Assembly: GCF_036634175.1 (NCBI RefSeq)
Contig: NZ_JAZIFX010000001.1
Location: 744,001 to 808,000 of the forward strand
Direction: 5' to 3'
Length of the DNA: 64,000 bases
DNA from: Streptomyces sp. P9-A2
GTDB taxonomy: Bacteria > Actinomycetota > Actinomycetes > Streptomycetales > Streptomycetaceae
Shown here: positions 20,538 to 58,594 of the stretch, in pieces
Numbering within the stretch: the first letter of the stretch is position 1
Layout: every line of letters begins with the position of its first letter
Position numbers and translations under genes: made by a program
Notes under the pieces: generated by a model
Told to the model about the DNA's origin: nothing
Database searches by the model: none
The model's input: the letters and a program-made list of their open reading frames with translations, nothing else

Positions 20538-21746
20538 TCACGTGACCGTACGCGTCTCCTGCTCGGGCACCGCCGAGGCTTCCATGATCACTTCGGAGCG
20601 CCGGCCGCCCCGGTCCATCAGGCCGCCCGTGAAGGCCAGGCCGAGGCCGGCCAGAGCAAGAGCCGCGCCGGCCAGGCTGGGCGCGGCCCAGCCCCAGCCG
20701 GCCGAGATGACCAGGCCGCCGATCCAGGCCCCGCCCGCGTTGGCCAGGTTGAACGCGGAGTGGTTGGAGGCCGCCGCCATCGTCGGGGCGTCCTTGGCCT
20801 TGGCCATGAGCAGCATCTGGACGGGCGTGGTGATGAGGGAGCCCATCGCGCCGATGACGGTGATCGTCACCAGGGCGGGCACGAGGCTGTGCACGGTGAA
20901 GTAGAACGTCACCAGTGCCGCGGCGAGCAGAGCCAGGCCCGCGTACAGCGTCGGCCGCAGGGCACGGTCCGTGAGCGGGCCGGCGATCAGCGTGCCGAGC
21001 GTCATGCCGACGCCGTAGAGCGCGAGGACCAGGGTGGTCGAGGAGTCGGACATGCCCGTCAGATTCGTCAGCATGGGCACCAGGTAGCTGTAGACGGCGA
21101 AGAACCCGCCGAACCCGACCACGGCGACGGCCATGCCGATCGCGACCTGCCTGTTGCCCATGGCCCGCAGCTCGGTCCGGATGCCGGACTGCCGGCCCCG
21201 TGGCTGGTGGGGGACGAAGCAGGCCAGCATGAGCAGGGCGACGAGTCCGATGGCGGTGACCGCCCAGTAGGCGGACCGCCAGCCCAGCTGCTGCCCGAGG
21301 GCCGTGCTGGCCGGGACTCCGACGATGTTGGCGACGGTGAGGCCGAGGAACACCTTCGAAACGGCACGGGCCGCGCGCCCCGGGGCGACCAGTCGTGAGG
21401 CGACGACGGCGCCCACGCCGAACAGCGCTCCGTGCGGCAGACCCGCCAGGAACCGCGCGGCGAAGAGCAGGCCGAAGTCGGGCGCGAGCGCGGACGCGGC
21501 GTTGCCGACCACGAACAGCCCTGACAGGAGCAGGAGCAGCCGCTTGTGGGGTATGCGCGCGCCGATGCCCGTCAGCAGGGGCGCACCGACGACGACACCG
21601 AGCGCGTAGGCGGAGACGAGGTGGCCGGCCTGCGGCACGGACACTCCGACCCCGTCGGCGATCTGGGGCAGCAGTCCCATCGTGGCGAACTCGGTCGTGC
21701 CGATGCCGAACGCGACGACAGCCAGGGCCAGCAGAGCCAGCGGCAT
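20538..21746 (-). CDS. MFS exporter, DHA1 family (AraJ/Cml-like)
   Basis: A 402-aa protein with 12 predicted helices, opening MPLALLALAVVAFGIGTTEFATMGLLP, the usual start of the DHA1 drug/sugar exporter group. The loop motif between helices 2 and 3 (GARIPHKRLLL) and a helix-5 segment GLTVANIVGVPASTALGQ are visible. ATG 21746 is preferred (GAAAGG upstream, matches family starts); the frame opens at 21809 with GTG. Substrate unknown. It stands alone. Confidence 0.9.
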   Translation of the reverse strand: MPLALLALAVVAFGIGTTEFATMGLLPQIADGVGVSVPQAGHLVSAYALGVVVGAPLLTGIGARIPHKRLLLLLSGLFVVGNAASALAPDFGLLFAARFLAGLPHGALFGVGAVVASRLVAPGRAARAVSKVFLGLTVANIVGVPASTALGQQLGWRSAYWAVTAIGLVALLMLACFVPHQPRGRQSGIRTELRAMGNRQVAIGMAVAVVGFGGFFAVYSYLVPMLTNLTGMSDSSTTLVLALYGVGMTLGTLIAGPLTDRALRPTLYAGLALLAAALVTFYFTVHSLVPALVTITVIGAMGSLITTPVQMLLMAKAKDAPTMAAASNHSAFNLANAGGAWIGGLVISAGWGWAAPSLAGAALALAGLGLAFTGGLMDRGGRRSEVIMEASAVPEQETRTVT

Positions 21747-22288
21747 GGTGCAAAGAACCTTTCGAAGACGACGGTCCGGGAGCTGGGGGACGGTTTCGGG
21801 CACGGCCACGAGTGGCGTTGCCGGCCTGGTGGACCGGACAGCGGCGGGCCGGTTGCGTCGAGCGTCGGCCGTGCGTCTCTGGACGGCCTGCTGGACCGGC
21901 TTCGCGGACGGTCGGCGTGACCGCGCGGAGCGGGAAGCGTGAGGGACACGACCGCACGAGCCTCGCTACGGGGTTCTGTTCCGGTGACCGGCGCAGTGTC
22001 TCCCGGCCGAGCCGCGCCGTGCCGGCACCGTCTCGTCGCGCGAGACGGCTGAAGCCGGAGAGGACGCGGCGGAGGACGTACGGAGTTCCATGGTTCGTGA
22101 CTCTCGGAGAGTGCGGCGACCGCCCGAGACGGGGCGAACCTGCGGGGACGAGCTGAGGAGGCGCGGGCCTCGACGGTGAGGCGGGCCACCCAGGACCGTA
22201 ACATCGATTCGATCTGTATATCGATTCGCTGACAAGTGGAAGTGGAAGAAGAACCGCGCGTGCGGTCCCGTCGGCCGAGCGCGATCCG
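21747..22288. other. Intergenic region without a convincing gene
   Basis: About 540 bases upstream of both the MFS gene and the end of the sigma-factor gene. Frames here have no coherent protein pattern. The only structure seen is a direct repeat at 22203-22228, listed separately. Confidence 0.5.
22203..22228. repeat. Direct repeat ATCGATTCG, possible operator
   Basis: Two exact copies of ATCGATTCG at 22203-22211 and 22220-22228, 17 bases apart, in an A/T-rich island. The spacing is near one and a half helical turns, so the two sites lie on opposite faces. It could bind a regulator of the MFS gene some 450 bases downstream, but the distance makes this weak. Confidence 0.3.
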
Positions 22289-23518
22289 TCAGTGGCCCCG
22301 GCGAGCGTTGAGCCGGGCTGCCTGGCGTGTCAGGTGGTCGCGTTCGGCGAGGTCGGGCGCCTTCCGGGCCGCCTCGGCGTACAGGCGTGCCGCCGCCGGG
22401 TCGCCGTCGCGTTCGCGGAGGTACGCCGCCACCGCGGTGTGGCGGGGCAGTGAGTCGTCCAGTGCCGCGAGCGCCGCCAGGCCCGCGCGCGGTCCGTCGG
22501 CCTCGCCGACGGCCACCGCGCGGTTGAGCCGGACGACCGGGCTGTCGGTCAGGCGCGTGAGTTCGTCGTACCACTCGACGATCTGTACCCAGTCGGTCTC
22601 CCCGGCCGTGGCCGCGTCGGCGTGGAGGGCCGCGATGGCGGCCTGGGCCTGGAACTCGCCCAGCCGGTCGCGGGCGAGGGCCGCCTGCAGGATCCCGACG
22701 CCCTCGGCGATCGACTCGGTGTCCCACTTGTCGCGGTCCTGCTCGGCGAGCGGCACCAGGCTGCCGTCGGGTGCGGTCCGCGCGGCGCGCCGGGCGTGGT
22801 GGAGCAGCATGAGGGCGAGCAGCCCCGCCACCTCGGGGTGGTCGATCGCGGCCGCGAGCTGCCGGGTGAGCCGGATGGCCTCGGCGGCGAGGTCGACGTC
22901 ACCGGAGTAGCCCTCGTTGAAGACCAGGTAGAGGACGCGCAGCACGGTGGCGACGTCGCCGGGCTGGTCGAACCTTCCCCAAGCTCTCGACTTCTCCCCC
23001 GCTCTCGTCTTCGCTCGAGCGGGGGGACCCCCATGAGCAGGGGAGACCCCATTGCCGGCGACGGTGCGCTTGGCCCGGCTGATGCGCTGCGCCATGGTCG
23101 CCTCGGGCACCAGGTAGGCCCGGGCGATCTGGCGGGTGGTGAGCCCGCCGACGGCGCGCAGCGTGAGCGCGACCGCGGACGACGGCGTCAGCGACGGGTG
23201 GGCGCACAGGAAGTAGAGCTGGAGCGTGTCGTCCACCTCGGGCACGGGCCCGGGGGCAGGTTCCTCGTCAACGAGGTTCTCACGCCGGCGGCGTGCGGTG
23301 TCCGCCCGGGTCGCGTCGAGGAACCGGCGCCAGGCCACGGTGACCAGCCAGCCCTTCGGGTCGCACGGCGGGGCGGCCGGCCAGACGCGGACCGCCTCGA
23401 CCAGCGCGTCCTGTACGGCGTCCTCGGCCGCCGCGAAGTCGGCTCCGCGGCGGACGAGAATCCCGATCACGCCCGGCGTGAGGCTCCGGAGCAGGACCTC
23501 GTTCGCCTCGGACGTCAT
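22289..23518 (-). CDS. ECF sigma factor, ECF42 group, with in-frame insertion
   Basis: A 409-aa sigma factor with region 2 (DAVQDALVEAVRVWP, GWLVTVAWRRFLD), region 4 (LTLRAVGGLTTRQIARAYLVPEATMAQRISRAKR) and the long TPR-like C-terminal extension typical of ECF42 (LVFNEGYSG, LMLLHHARRAAR, GDPAAARLYAEAA). Between region 4 and the extension there is an extra 26-residue stretch (22976-23053) not expected in the family. ECF42 factors are not controlled by a classical anti-sigma factor and normally drive DGPF-protein genes. Here the DGPF gene is 43 bases upstream on the same strand. The insertion may or may not tolerate function. Confidence 0.9.
   Translation of the reverse strand: MTSEANEVLLRSLTPGVIGILVRRGADFAAAEDAVQDALVEAVRVWPAAPPCDPKGWLVTVAWRRFLDATRADTARRRRENLVDEEPAPGPVPEVDDTLQLYFLCAHPSLTPSSAVALTLRAVGGLTTRQIARAYLVPEATMAQRISRAKRTVAGNGVSPAHGGPPARAKTRAGEKSRAWGRFDQPGDVATVLRVLYLVFNEGYSGDVDLAAEAIRLTRQLAAAIDHPEVAGLLALMLLHHARRAARTAPDGSLVPLAEQDRDKWDTESIAEGVGILQAALARDRLGEFQAQAAIAALHADAATAGETDWVQIVEWYDELTRLTDSPVVRLNRAVAVGEADGPRAGLAALAALDDSLPRHTAVAAYLRERDGDPAAARLYAEAARKAPDLAERDHLTRQAARLNARRGH
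22976..23053 (-). repeat. Palindromic repeat-like insertion (78 bp) inside the ECF42 gene
   Basis: The 78 bases encode 26 residues between KRTVAG and RFDQPG, where the family normally has almost nothing. The DNA holds an imperfect inverted repeat around GCTCTCGTC/GCTCGAGCG and GGGGGACCCCCATGAGCAGGG-like runs, reminiscent of short palindromic elements scattered between Streptomyces genes. It keeps the frame. Confidence 0.6.
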
Positions 23519-23561
23519 TCCGCCGTCCTTCCCGTCGTGATGTCCGTCGTGCTGTTCGCCG

Positions 23562-23969
23562 TCATTCCGTGATGGTGGGCGGAGCGGTCAGGAACGGGCG
23601 TACCTCGAGCCACTCATGGATCGGCTTCCCGCCCGCCCCGGGGGCGGCCGACAGTTCCCCGGCCAGCTCGACGGCGCGCTCATGACTGTCGACGTCGATC
23701 ACCATCCAGCCGGCGATGAGATCCTTGGTCTCGGCGAACGGGCCGTCGGTGACCGGCGGCCGGCCCTCGCCGTCGTACCGGACGAACGTCCCCTCGGGGG
23801 CGAGCGCCTGGCTGTCGACGAACTCACCGGTTCCTTCGAGCCTGGCGGCGAAGTCGTTCATGTACTGCACGTGGGCCGAGATCTCCTCCGGCGTCCACCG
23901 GTCCATGGGCACGTCGTTGACCGCGGCAGGGGCGCCACGGTAGTGCTTCAGCAGCAGGTACTTGGCCAT
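23562..23969 (-). CDS. YCII-related DGPF-domain protein
   Basis: A 135-aa protein (MAKYLLLKHYRG at the start) carrying the name-giving VTDGPFAETKDLIAGWMVIDVDSHERAVELA motif, which spans about residues 78-108. The reaction is unknown; members resemble YciI-type ferredoxin folds. It is a standard genetic partner and target of ECF42 sigma factors, whose gene follows after 43 bases. The ATG has GGAGAAG 7 bases upstream. Confidence 0.93.
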   Translation of the reverse strand: MAKYLLLKHYRGAPAAVNDVPMDRWTPEEISAHVQYMNDFAARLEGTGEFVDSQALAPEGTFVRYDGEGRPPVTDGPFAETKDLIAGWMVIDVDSHERAVELAGELSAAPGAGGKPIHEWLEVRPFLTAPPTITE

Positions 23970-24319
23970 CGTGCTTCTCCTCGGTGCCGACGCGACCCCT
24001 TCCGGTCGCGTTCACTGCGGGGACGGAGCCGGCCACGGGTTCTCGACATCCGCGCCCGAATCTTTTTGGCTCTCATCTGATACGCAACGCCCACCGGTGG
24101 CCATCGTCCCGGGCCGGCACAGCTTCCGCGCGCCGAAGGGGCATCACGGCTCGGCGGTGCCCGTCGACACGGATGCGTGGTGAAGACCTGCCGGTCACCT
24201 GCGGTGGACGACTCCCCCAGTAGGCCACGCGGTACCGCGTGGTACGCCACCGCGCGGTCGTGCGCGTCGAGGGGCGGGCCGGGCGACGCACGCCCCTGCC
24301 CGGGCGGCCGGTACGCAGG
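23970..24319. other. Intergenic region
   Basis: About 350 bases upstream of the DGPF gene. It should hold the promoter for the DGPF/ECF42 pair; no clear motif or gene can be defined. Confidence 0.4.
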
Positions 24320-24604
24320 TCAGCAGACGGACGACCTGCGGCGGGCCGCGAGGTTTTCCCTCTCCTCGGCCGCCGCGAAGACGACGTACCGGCCGTCATG
24401 GCTCAGAGGCGGCCCGTCGACCTGCCGCTCATCGCCGGTCGAGGGCTCGTCGAACCACTCGCCGGTGCCCCGCCCGAGGTCACACAGCCGGATGGGAGAG
24501 CGTTCTCCCGTGCCGGCCGTCGGCCGGGCCCTGAGGGCCACGTCCCTTCCGTTTCCGCTGATGATCGGCGCGTTCGCGTTGCTGAATCGGATATCAGGTG
24601 CCGT
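24320..24604 (-). pseudogene. Fragment of a TolB/PD40-type beta-propeller protein
   Basis: The frame reads two adjacent propeller-blade patterns (ISGNGRDVALRARP, then LSHDGRYVVFAAAE) with a connecting DLGRGTGEWFDEPS stretch, typical of WD40-like PD40 repeats. No start, signal or further blades are present, so this is a remnant. Confidence 0.5.
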
Positions 24605-24728
24605 CACGGACCAGTTCGGCAAGCCCCTCGCGCACGTCGTACACAGTCGTACGCACAAGCCCGGGACCTGTCCGGCACCGGGTACGACGGCTCATCCGGC
24701 CAGACCGACGAGCACCGCGAACGATCAC

Positions 24729-25163
24729 TCACCATGCTGGAGATGTCCGTCTCCGGCCCGCCCTTCGCGAGGCTACGACGAGCCATCCGACCAGCGCGCC
24801 GACCGCGTACCAGAACAGGTCCGGTGCGTTGAAGGTGGAACCGAGGATCAAACGGGCAGCGGTGCTGTGCCGGGAGAGCTCTGCCGGCAACTCGCTGAGC
24901 TGCAAGAACTCGACTCCCCAACTGATGGCCAGCGCGAGTGCGCCGGCTTTCCATGCCGTCACCCGCGGCGCCACCAGGACGACGAGGGCGACGATCAGGA
25001 GGGTGTACAGGGCGTCCCCGCCATACTTGGCCACCTCTCCTGTCGCCACGGCCCTGAGTCCCAGCCCCGCGCCAACGGTCGCCAGCGCGGCCCCAGCCGC
25101 CGAAAGACGTATCCGGTTCGTCCCGCTGTGGGTACCCGCACCGGTTCTGGAAGGAGAGGCCAT
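24729..25163 (-). CDS. DUF2809 family membrane protein
   Basis: A 144-aa protein with four hydrophobic helices. The pattern AKYGGDALYTLLIVALVVLV and the later WGVEFLQL and PDLFWYAVGALVGW are characteristic of DUF2809. The ATG at 25163 is preceded by positions that do not continue the family pattern, although the frame is open far upstream. Function unknown; it is often found alone. Confidence 0.85.
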   Translation of the reverse strand: MASPSRTGAGTHSGTNRIRLSAAGAALATVGAGLGLRAVATGEVAKYGGDALYTLLIVALVVLVAPRVTAWKAGALALAISWGVEFLQLSELPAELSRHSTAARLILGSTFNAPDLFWYAVGALVGWLVVASRRAGRRRTSPAW

Positions 25164-25566
25164 ACGGTCATTCTGCTGGACGCCCGGCTCTCGCCCCGAC
25201 AGGCACCCGCCCCGCCGGGCCGCGGACTCTCGGCCGCACAGAGCCACCTCACCAGTTTTTCGACCACTGCCGCCGTCGCCCGTGTCCAAGGCCCTCGAAA
25301 TGTCGACATCCCGGGCCAGGCGGTGCACCCAGCCATGCTCGCGGAACCAGCGCAACACCAGCACGGCCCGGTGTCCGTTCTCTCCGCGGACGGACAGATC
25401 AACCCGCCGGAGACACTGGTACTGCCACCTCCACCCTGGGGAGTGCAACGGCGGCTTCCTTTCCGGCATTCGCGCCCGGCCCGGCCACCAGGAGCATGTC
25501 CGGGCCGCCTTCGACGGAGCCGTCCGGCAAACCGGTGGCCAACGGCTGCACATGCGAGTGAGGGCG
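25164..25566. other. Region without a recognised gene
   Basis: About 400 bases. On the minus strand one frame reads VDLSVRGENGHRAVLVLRW and some further plausible residues, but there is no start, ribosome site or family pattern. It may be a remnant. Confidence 0.4.
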
Positions 25567-25851
25567 TCACGGGGTCCAGCGGTACCGTGCCCGTCGCATG
25601 TCCACGCGCTTACCACGCATAGGCGTTGCCTCGCCGCTGAGCAGTTCCGGTGCCCGCCCGTCATGGCAGGTGGAGGGTGTTCCGTCCGCGTGAACGACAC
25701 GCCACCACGGCACATGCTCATCGAGCAGGCCCATGGCGCGTCCCACCTGCCGCGGGCCGACACCGATCCTTCTACCGATGTCTCCGTAGGAGGCGACAGA
25801 GCCGGCCGGGACGGCAAGGACCGCTTCCCGGACGTCGTCGATGAAAGCCAT
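25567..25851 (-). CDS. Alkyltransferase-like (ATL) DNA repair protein
   Basis: A 94-aa protein equal to the DNA-binding domain of O6-alkylguanine-DNA methyltransferase. The helix-turn-helix SYGDIGRRIGVGPRQVGRAMG is clear. The active-site cysteine motif PCHR is replaced by PWWRVV, the Trp-type change that defines ATL proteins. These bind O6-alkylguanine lesions without repairing them and hand them to nucleotide excision repair. It starts 7 bases after the stop of the DUF488 gene, so the two are probably one transcript. Confidence 0.93.
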   Translation of the reverse strand: MAFIDDVREAVLAVPAGSVASYGDIGRRIGVGPRQVGRAMGLLDEHVPWWRVVHADGTPSTCHDGRAPELLSGEATPMRGKRVDMRRARYRWTP

Positions 25852-25858
25852 GGACGCC

Positions 25859-26386
25859 TCAGGCGGTCGGTGGGTAGGTCAGGCGTCCGTTGCGGACCCG
25901 CGCATGCTCGTTCAGAACGGCAGGTCGCGACGTCGTGCCCGACATGATGTGCACCACCTCCGCGCCGGCGACGATCAGCGCGTCGGAGACCAGCCTGCGG
26001 TGGCACCGCCACGGCACGGCCTCGCTGCACATGATGGCCGGCCGCTCGTCCTCAGCCAGCTCGAGCAATTCGTTCAAGCCTTCTCTGAATTCATCACCGT
26101 CCATGTGGTCGGCGTAATCACGGAAAGCTTTCACACGCCATGCGCCGTTCTCGCTCGGAACACCCTTGGGTGTGTGCCGCCGACCGCCCAGCTCGGCGAT
26201 CCAGCGGTATCCGATGCCGGACGGCAGGGCGTCGATGATCGCCGCCTGGTTCCACTGCGGGTACTTCCTCGACGACGGGTACGAGCGAACATCGACCAAG
26301 CAGGTGATGTCATTGTTGCGCAGCATTTTCAGCACTGTGTCGAAGTCGTGTGTCGAGTGCCCGACCGTATGGATGCGGTGCGTCAT
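25859..26386 (-). CDS. DUF488 family protein
   Basis: A 175-aa protein with the family landmarks HTVGHSTHDFDTVLKML, LVDVRSYPSSRKYPQWN, LGGRR and the C-terminal IMCSEAVPWRCHRRLVSDAL, which carries the conserved Cys and His. The biochemical role is not established; members often sit next to DNA repair genes, as here with ATL. Confidence 0.9.
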   Translation of the reverse strand: MTHRIHTVGHSTHDFDTVLKMLRNNDITCLVDVRSYPSSRKYPQWNQAAIIDALPSGIGYRWIAELGGRRHTPKGVPSENGAWRVKAFRDYADHMDGDEFREGLNELLELAEDERPAIMCSEAVPWRCHRRLVSDALIVAGAEVVHIMSGTTSRPAVLNEHARVRNGRLTYPPTA

Positions 26387-26811
26387 CTCGCAGCCTCACT
26401 CAGGTCGCGCGATCCTCCGATCGGCTCGCCGAATCGGCCGCGCATGCCGTTGTCCGGCGTGCGCCGCGAAGGATCGTGTGGCATTTTCTGTCGAACTGCT
26501 TCGTCATTCCGGTTCCCTCCGCCTCGGTCTTCCACCCGATACCGATATCGGCAGCGAAGTCGACATCAGGTAGTAACGAGTACCACCGGTGCTCCACCCG
26601 ATGCCATCCGAAAGGGCTCGTTGTCGATCCGGACGCGGTCGCGTTCGAGCCCTGGACCTTGAGCCCTCTCCAGCCTGACAGCGGTGACAGAGATGGCGTC
26701 GCCGGCCGGGAATCAGCCGATGCCCGTTCTTCCCCCGACCGCAGATGCGGCGGCTCCCTTCGGGCCCACCTTCCGCCCAGACACGCCGGACGACAGTCCC
26801 GGGTCGGTGGT
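26387..26811. other. Region between DUF488 and the NRPS operon, no recognised gene
   Basis: About 425 bases that separate the DUF488 start from the end of the short ORF behind Hmo. No coherent frame or hairpin was seen. It may include the scar of a deletion that removed a downstream biosynthetic gene. Confidence 0.4.
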
Positions 26812-26913
26812 CTAGACGACGCCGCCAGGTGGACGCGCCGGTCGAGGCGAACAGGCCATAGGGTGCAGCATGGTGAGGCCGAGGCCGTCCGTGGCCGTGC
26901 TCGCCGTGGTCAT
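26812..26913 (-). CDS. Short ORF (33 aa) coupled to Hmo, possible truncated gene
   Basis: The ATG at 26913 overlaps the Hmo stop (ATGA), the standard arrangement for the next gene of an operon. The frame (MTTASTATDGLGLTMLHPMA...) stops after 33 codons. Such coupling normally introduces a full-length gene. In Hpg pathways that gene is often the aminotransferase HpgT, and LGLTMLHPMA is vaguely like the N-terminus of such enzymes, but this similarity is too weak for an assignment. It may also be a meaningless short frame. Confidence 0.35.
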   Translation of the reverse strand: MTTASTATDGLGLTMLHPMACSPRPARPPGGVV

Positions 26914-28022
26914 CGCGGTTCACCTCCCGGGCTGACGACGGTGCGCAGCCGTGCCGCTGCGGCAAGGTCCGGGCAGCCGGCCAATGCGAGGGCCGACTCC
27001 AGTTCCTCGCCGAGCAGTTGGAGGACCCTGAGCACGCCCCGGTGTCCGCCGGCCGCCAGGCCCCAGAGCACGGGGCGGCCCAGCAGCACGCCGTCCGCGC
27101 CGAGGGCGAGGGCCTTCAGGACGTCCGTACCGCTGCGGACACCGCTGTCGAAGAGCACCTCGCACCGCCCAGCGACAGCCTCGGCCACGGTGGGCAGGGC
27201 GTCGAGTGCGGGCAGGGCGCCGTCGAGCTGGCGGCCGCCGTGGTTGGAGACCACCAGCGCGTCCGCACCGCGGGCCGCGGCGCGTTCGGCGTCGGCCGGG
27301 TCCAGCACGCCCTTGAGGACCAGCGGCAGCCGGGTGTGTTCGCGCAGCCAGTCCAGGTCGGCCCAGCTGAGGGACGGGTCGACGACGTTGGCGGTCTGCG
27401 CGGCGACCGCGCTCACGCCGCTGCTCGCGGTGCGCGGCACACCGTCGGGGCGGGGACCGAAGTGCACGGGCGACACCCCGTCGGGCAGGGCGAAGGCGCC
27501 GCGCATGTCGGCCGCCCGGCGTCCCATCCTCGGTGTGTCGACGGTCAGCATCAGCGCGCGGCAGCCGGCCGCCTCCGCGCGCTTCAGCAGTTCCTCGGTG
27601 TGGCCGCGGTCGCGCAGCCAGTACAGCTGGAACCAGGTGGTGGCGCCGGTGGCGGCGATGTCCTCCACGGCGGTGCTGCTGAAGGTGCACGCGGTGAACG
27701 GGACACCGGCGTCCCGGGCGGCGCGGGCGGCGGCCAGTTCGCCGTCCGGGTGCACGGCCCTCTGGTACGCCATCGGGGCCACGGCCGCCGGGAGAGCGCT
27801 TTCCGTGCCGAGCAGGGTGCGGGTGGTGCCGACGGACGAGACGTCCGCGAGCACCCGGGGAACGAGGTGGAGCCGGTCGAACGCGGCGCGGTTGGCGCGG
27901 AGCGTGAGTTCCGCGCCCGCCGCCCCGCCGACGAAGCGCTCCACGGCGGCGGGCAGGACCGCCGCCGCCAGAGCCTCCGCGTCGGCGGGGGTGAGCAGGC
28001 CGGCGAGTGCCGGGTCGGTCAC
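26910..28022 (-). CDS. hmo: 4-hydroxymandelate oxidase (Hmo), FMN-dependent
   Basis: A 370-aa member of the FMN alpha-hydroxyacid oxidase family, normal length. Visible are the FMN-binding APMAYQRAVHPDGE segment, Lys237 in PLVLKGVLDPADA, the catalytic base His261 and substrate-binding Arg264 in VSNHGGRQLDG, and the phosphate site FDSGVRSGTDVLKALALGADGVLLGRP. In Hpg biosynthesis it oxidises 4-hydroxymandelate to 4-hydroxybenzoylformate. The GTG start overlaps the stop of the HmaS gene (GTGA at 28019-28022). That pairing is the main reason to prefer Hmo over lactate or glycolate oxidase. Confidence 0.88.
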   Translation of the reverse strand: MTDPALAGLLTPADAEALAAAVLPAAVERFVGGAAGAELTLRANRAAFDRLHLVPRVLADVSSVGTTRTLLGTESALPAAVAPMAYQRAVHPDGELAAARAARDAGVPFTACTFSSTAVEDIAATGATTWFQLYWLRDRGHTEELLKRAEAAGCRALMLTVDTPRMGRRAADMRGAFALPDGVSPVHFGPRPDGVPRTASSGVSAVAAQTANVVDPSLSWADLDWLREHTRLPLVLKGVLDPADAERAAARGADALVVSNHGGRQLDGALPALDALPTVAEAVAGRCEVLFDSGVRSGTDVLKALALGADGVLLGRPVLWGLAAGGHRGVLRVLQLLGEELESALALAGCPDLAAAARLRTVVSPGGEPR

Positions 28023-29143
28023 GCGGTCTCCCCGTCGGCGTTCGCGGCGGCCTCGTGCTCGGCCTTCTCCGCCTGTACGGCGTCGTACAGCGCGCGGACG
28101 TTGCCGCCGCCGAAGCTGTCCGCGCCGGCGCGCTCGATGATCTCGTAGAAGACCGTGCGCTTGGGGTGGACGGTCCGCGTGAAGATCTGGAAGAGCTGGC
28201 CGCCGTGGTCCTCGTCGGCGAGTATGCGGCCCTTGCGCAGCTCGGCGATCGAGTGGCGGTTCAGCTGGAGGCGCTGCTCCAGCCGGTCGTAGTACGTGTC
28301 GGGGGTGCCGAGGAAGACGATGCCGCGCTCGAGTATCCGGTCGACGGTGCCGATGATGTCGGTGGTGGCGAAGGCCAGGTGGTGCACGCCGCCGCTGCCG
28401 TGCCGCTCCAGGAAGTCGCCCAGGTGGCCGGCGTCGTGGTCCGGGCTCGGCGCCAGAACGGTGAAGGTCAGGTCCCCGGCGGGGCTGCGGACGGCCTTGG
28501 AGTCCATGGCCTCGGTGCCCTGGACCATCAGCTCCTCGTACACGGACTCGTAGCCGAAGACCCGCTCGTAGTAGCCGGTGCTCTCGGCCAGTCGCCCCAT
28601 GGGGACGCTGACCGCGACGTGGTCGAGGACTGTCAGCCCCACCGGCTCCGGCTTCCCGGACGTCGCGGCGGGCTCGGCCACCGGCTCGAAGCCGGGCAGC
28701 GGGACGGCTGTGTCCGTGTGGCCGGCGGGCCGCTGGACCAGGGTGTGGTGTACGTCGTCGAAGCCGGCGGCGATGACGGCGGTGACCCAGCCCTCCCGCT
28801 CTGCGGGCTCGGCGAGGGGCATGGCGGAGCGGGAGACGGCGTCGGCGAAGGCCTCGCGGGCGTCGCGGGCGGTCAGCGCGATGTCGGCTATGCCGTCGCC
28901 GTGCCGCGCCACGTAGGCGGCGGCCGGGTGGCTGTCGTCGAGCGCCTGGGTCACCACGAGGACGATGTCGCCCTGGCGCAGCGCGAGGGAACGGGAAGCG
29001 CCCTCGGGGCCGCCGCGTTCGGCGGTGGCGCAGACCTGGAAGCCGTAGCCGTCGGCGAATACCGATGCGGCGGCCTCGGCGTCGGTGACGTACAGCTCGA
29101 CGTGGCTGACGCGCAGGGAGGTGGCGGGTGCGGTGTCTGTCAT
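28019..29143 (-). CDS. hmaS: 4-hydroxymandelate synthase-type dioxygenase (HmaS)
   Basis: A 374-aa two-domain vicinal-oxygen-chelate Fe(II) enzyme of the HPPD/HmaS family. The iron ligands are His175 (LDHVAVSV), His254 (GGVHHLAFAT) and Glu334 (FYEIIERAG). HmaS converts 4-hydroxyphenylpyruvate to 4-hydroxymandelate; the sister enzyme HPPD makes homogentisate. Active-site residues that separate the two cannot be aligned reliably by eye. The assignment rests on the coupled Hmo gene and the NRPS operon. It would feed 4-hydroxyphenylglycine supply. It begins 70 bases after the MbtH stop. Confidence 0.85.
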   Translation of the reverse strand: MTDTAPATSLRVSHVELYVTDAEAAASVFADGYGFQVCATAERGGPEGASRSLALRQGDIVLVVTQALDDSHPAAAYVARHGDGIADIALTARDAREAFADAVSRSAMPLAEPAEREGWVTAVIAAGFDDVHHTLVQRPAGHTDTAVPLPGFEPVAEPAATSGKPEPVGLTVLDHVAVSVPMGRLAESTGYYERVFGYESVYEELMVQGTEAMDSKAVRSPAGDLTFTVLAPSPDHDAGHLGDFLERHGSGGVHHLAFATTDIIGTVDRILERGIVFLGTPDTYYDRLEQRLQLNRHSIAELRKGRILADEDHGGQLFQIFTRTVHPKRTVFYEIIERAGADSFGGGNVRALYDAVQAEKAEHEAAANADGETA

Positions 29144-29213
29144 GTCGTTCTCCTCACGGGGTGTTCCGGGGTCTTTTGGGTGTTCAAGGGCAGGCAGTGG
29201 GGGCTCGGGGTGG

Positions 29214-29426
29214 TCACTGCTCGGCCATGGCGTCGGCCAGGCTCTTGGGCCGCATGTCCGTCCAGTTCTTCTCGACGTGGTCGAGGCACTCCTGACGGCT
29301 CGCGGCCGGGAGGGCGACGGTCCAGCCGGCGGGGACGTCGGCGAAGACCGGCCAGAGGGAGTACTGCAGTTCGTCGTTGACGAGGACCAGGTACTGGGCG
29401 TCGTCGTTCTCGAAGGGGTTGGTCAT
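29214..29426 (-). CDS. MbtH-like NRPS chaperone
   Basis: A 70-aa protein [19 protein letters not shown]... with the family signature [15 protein letters not shown] and the C-terminal [10 protein letters not shown]. MbtH proteins bind adenylation domains and are often needed for their folding and activity. It starts 44 bases after the NRPS stop, with a GGAG-like site before the ATG, so it serves the giant NRPS. Confidence 0.97.
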   Translation of the reverse strand: MTNPFENDDAQYLVLVNDELQYSLWPVFADVPAGWTVALPAASRQECLDHVEKNWTDMRPKSLADAMAEQ

Positions 29427-29470
29427 GGGGGTGCTCCGTACTGGGGTGGGTGGGGTCGGTCGGGCAGGGG

Positions 29471-58594
<29,124 letters not shown>

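Noticed and set aside
28019..29143. Annotation as 4-hydroxyphenylpyruvate dioxygenase of tyrosine catabolism
   Set aside because: The iron ligands fit both enzymes, but coupling to an alpha-hydroxyacid oxidase and an NRPS/MbtH operon favours hydroxymandelate synthase.
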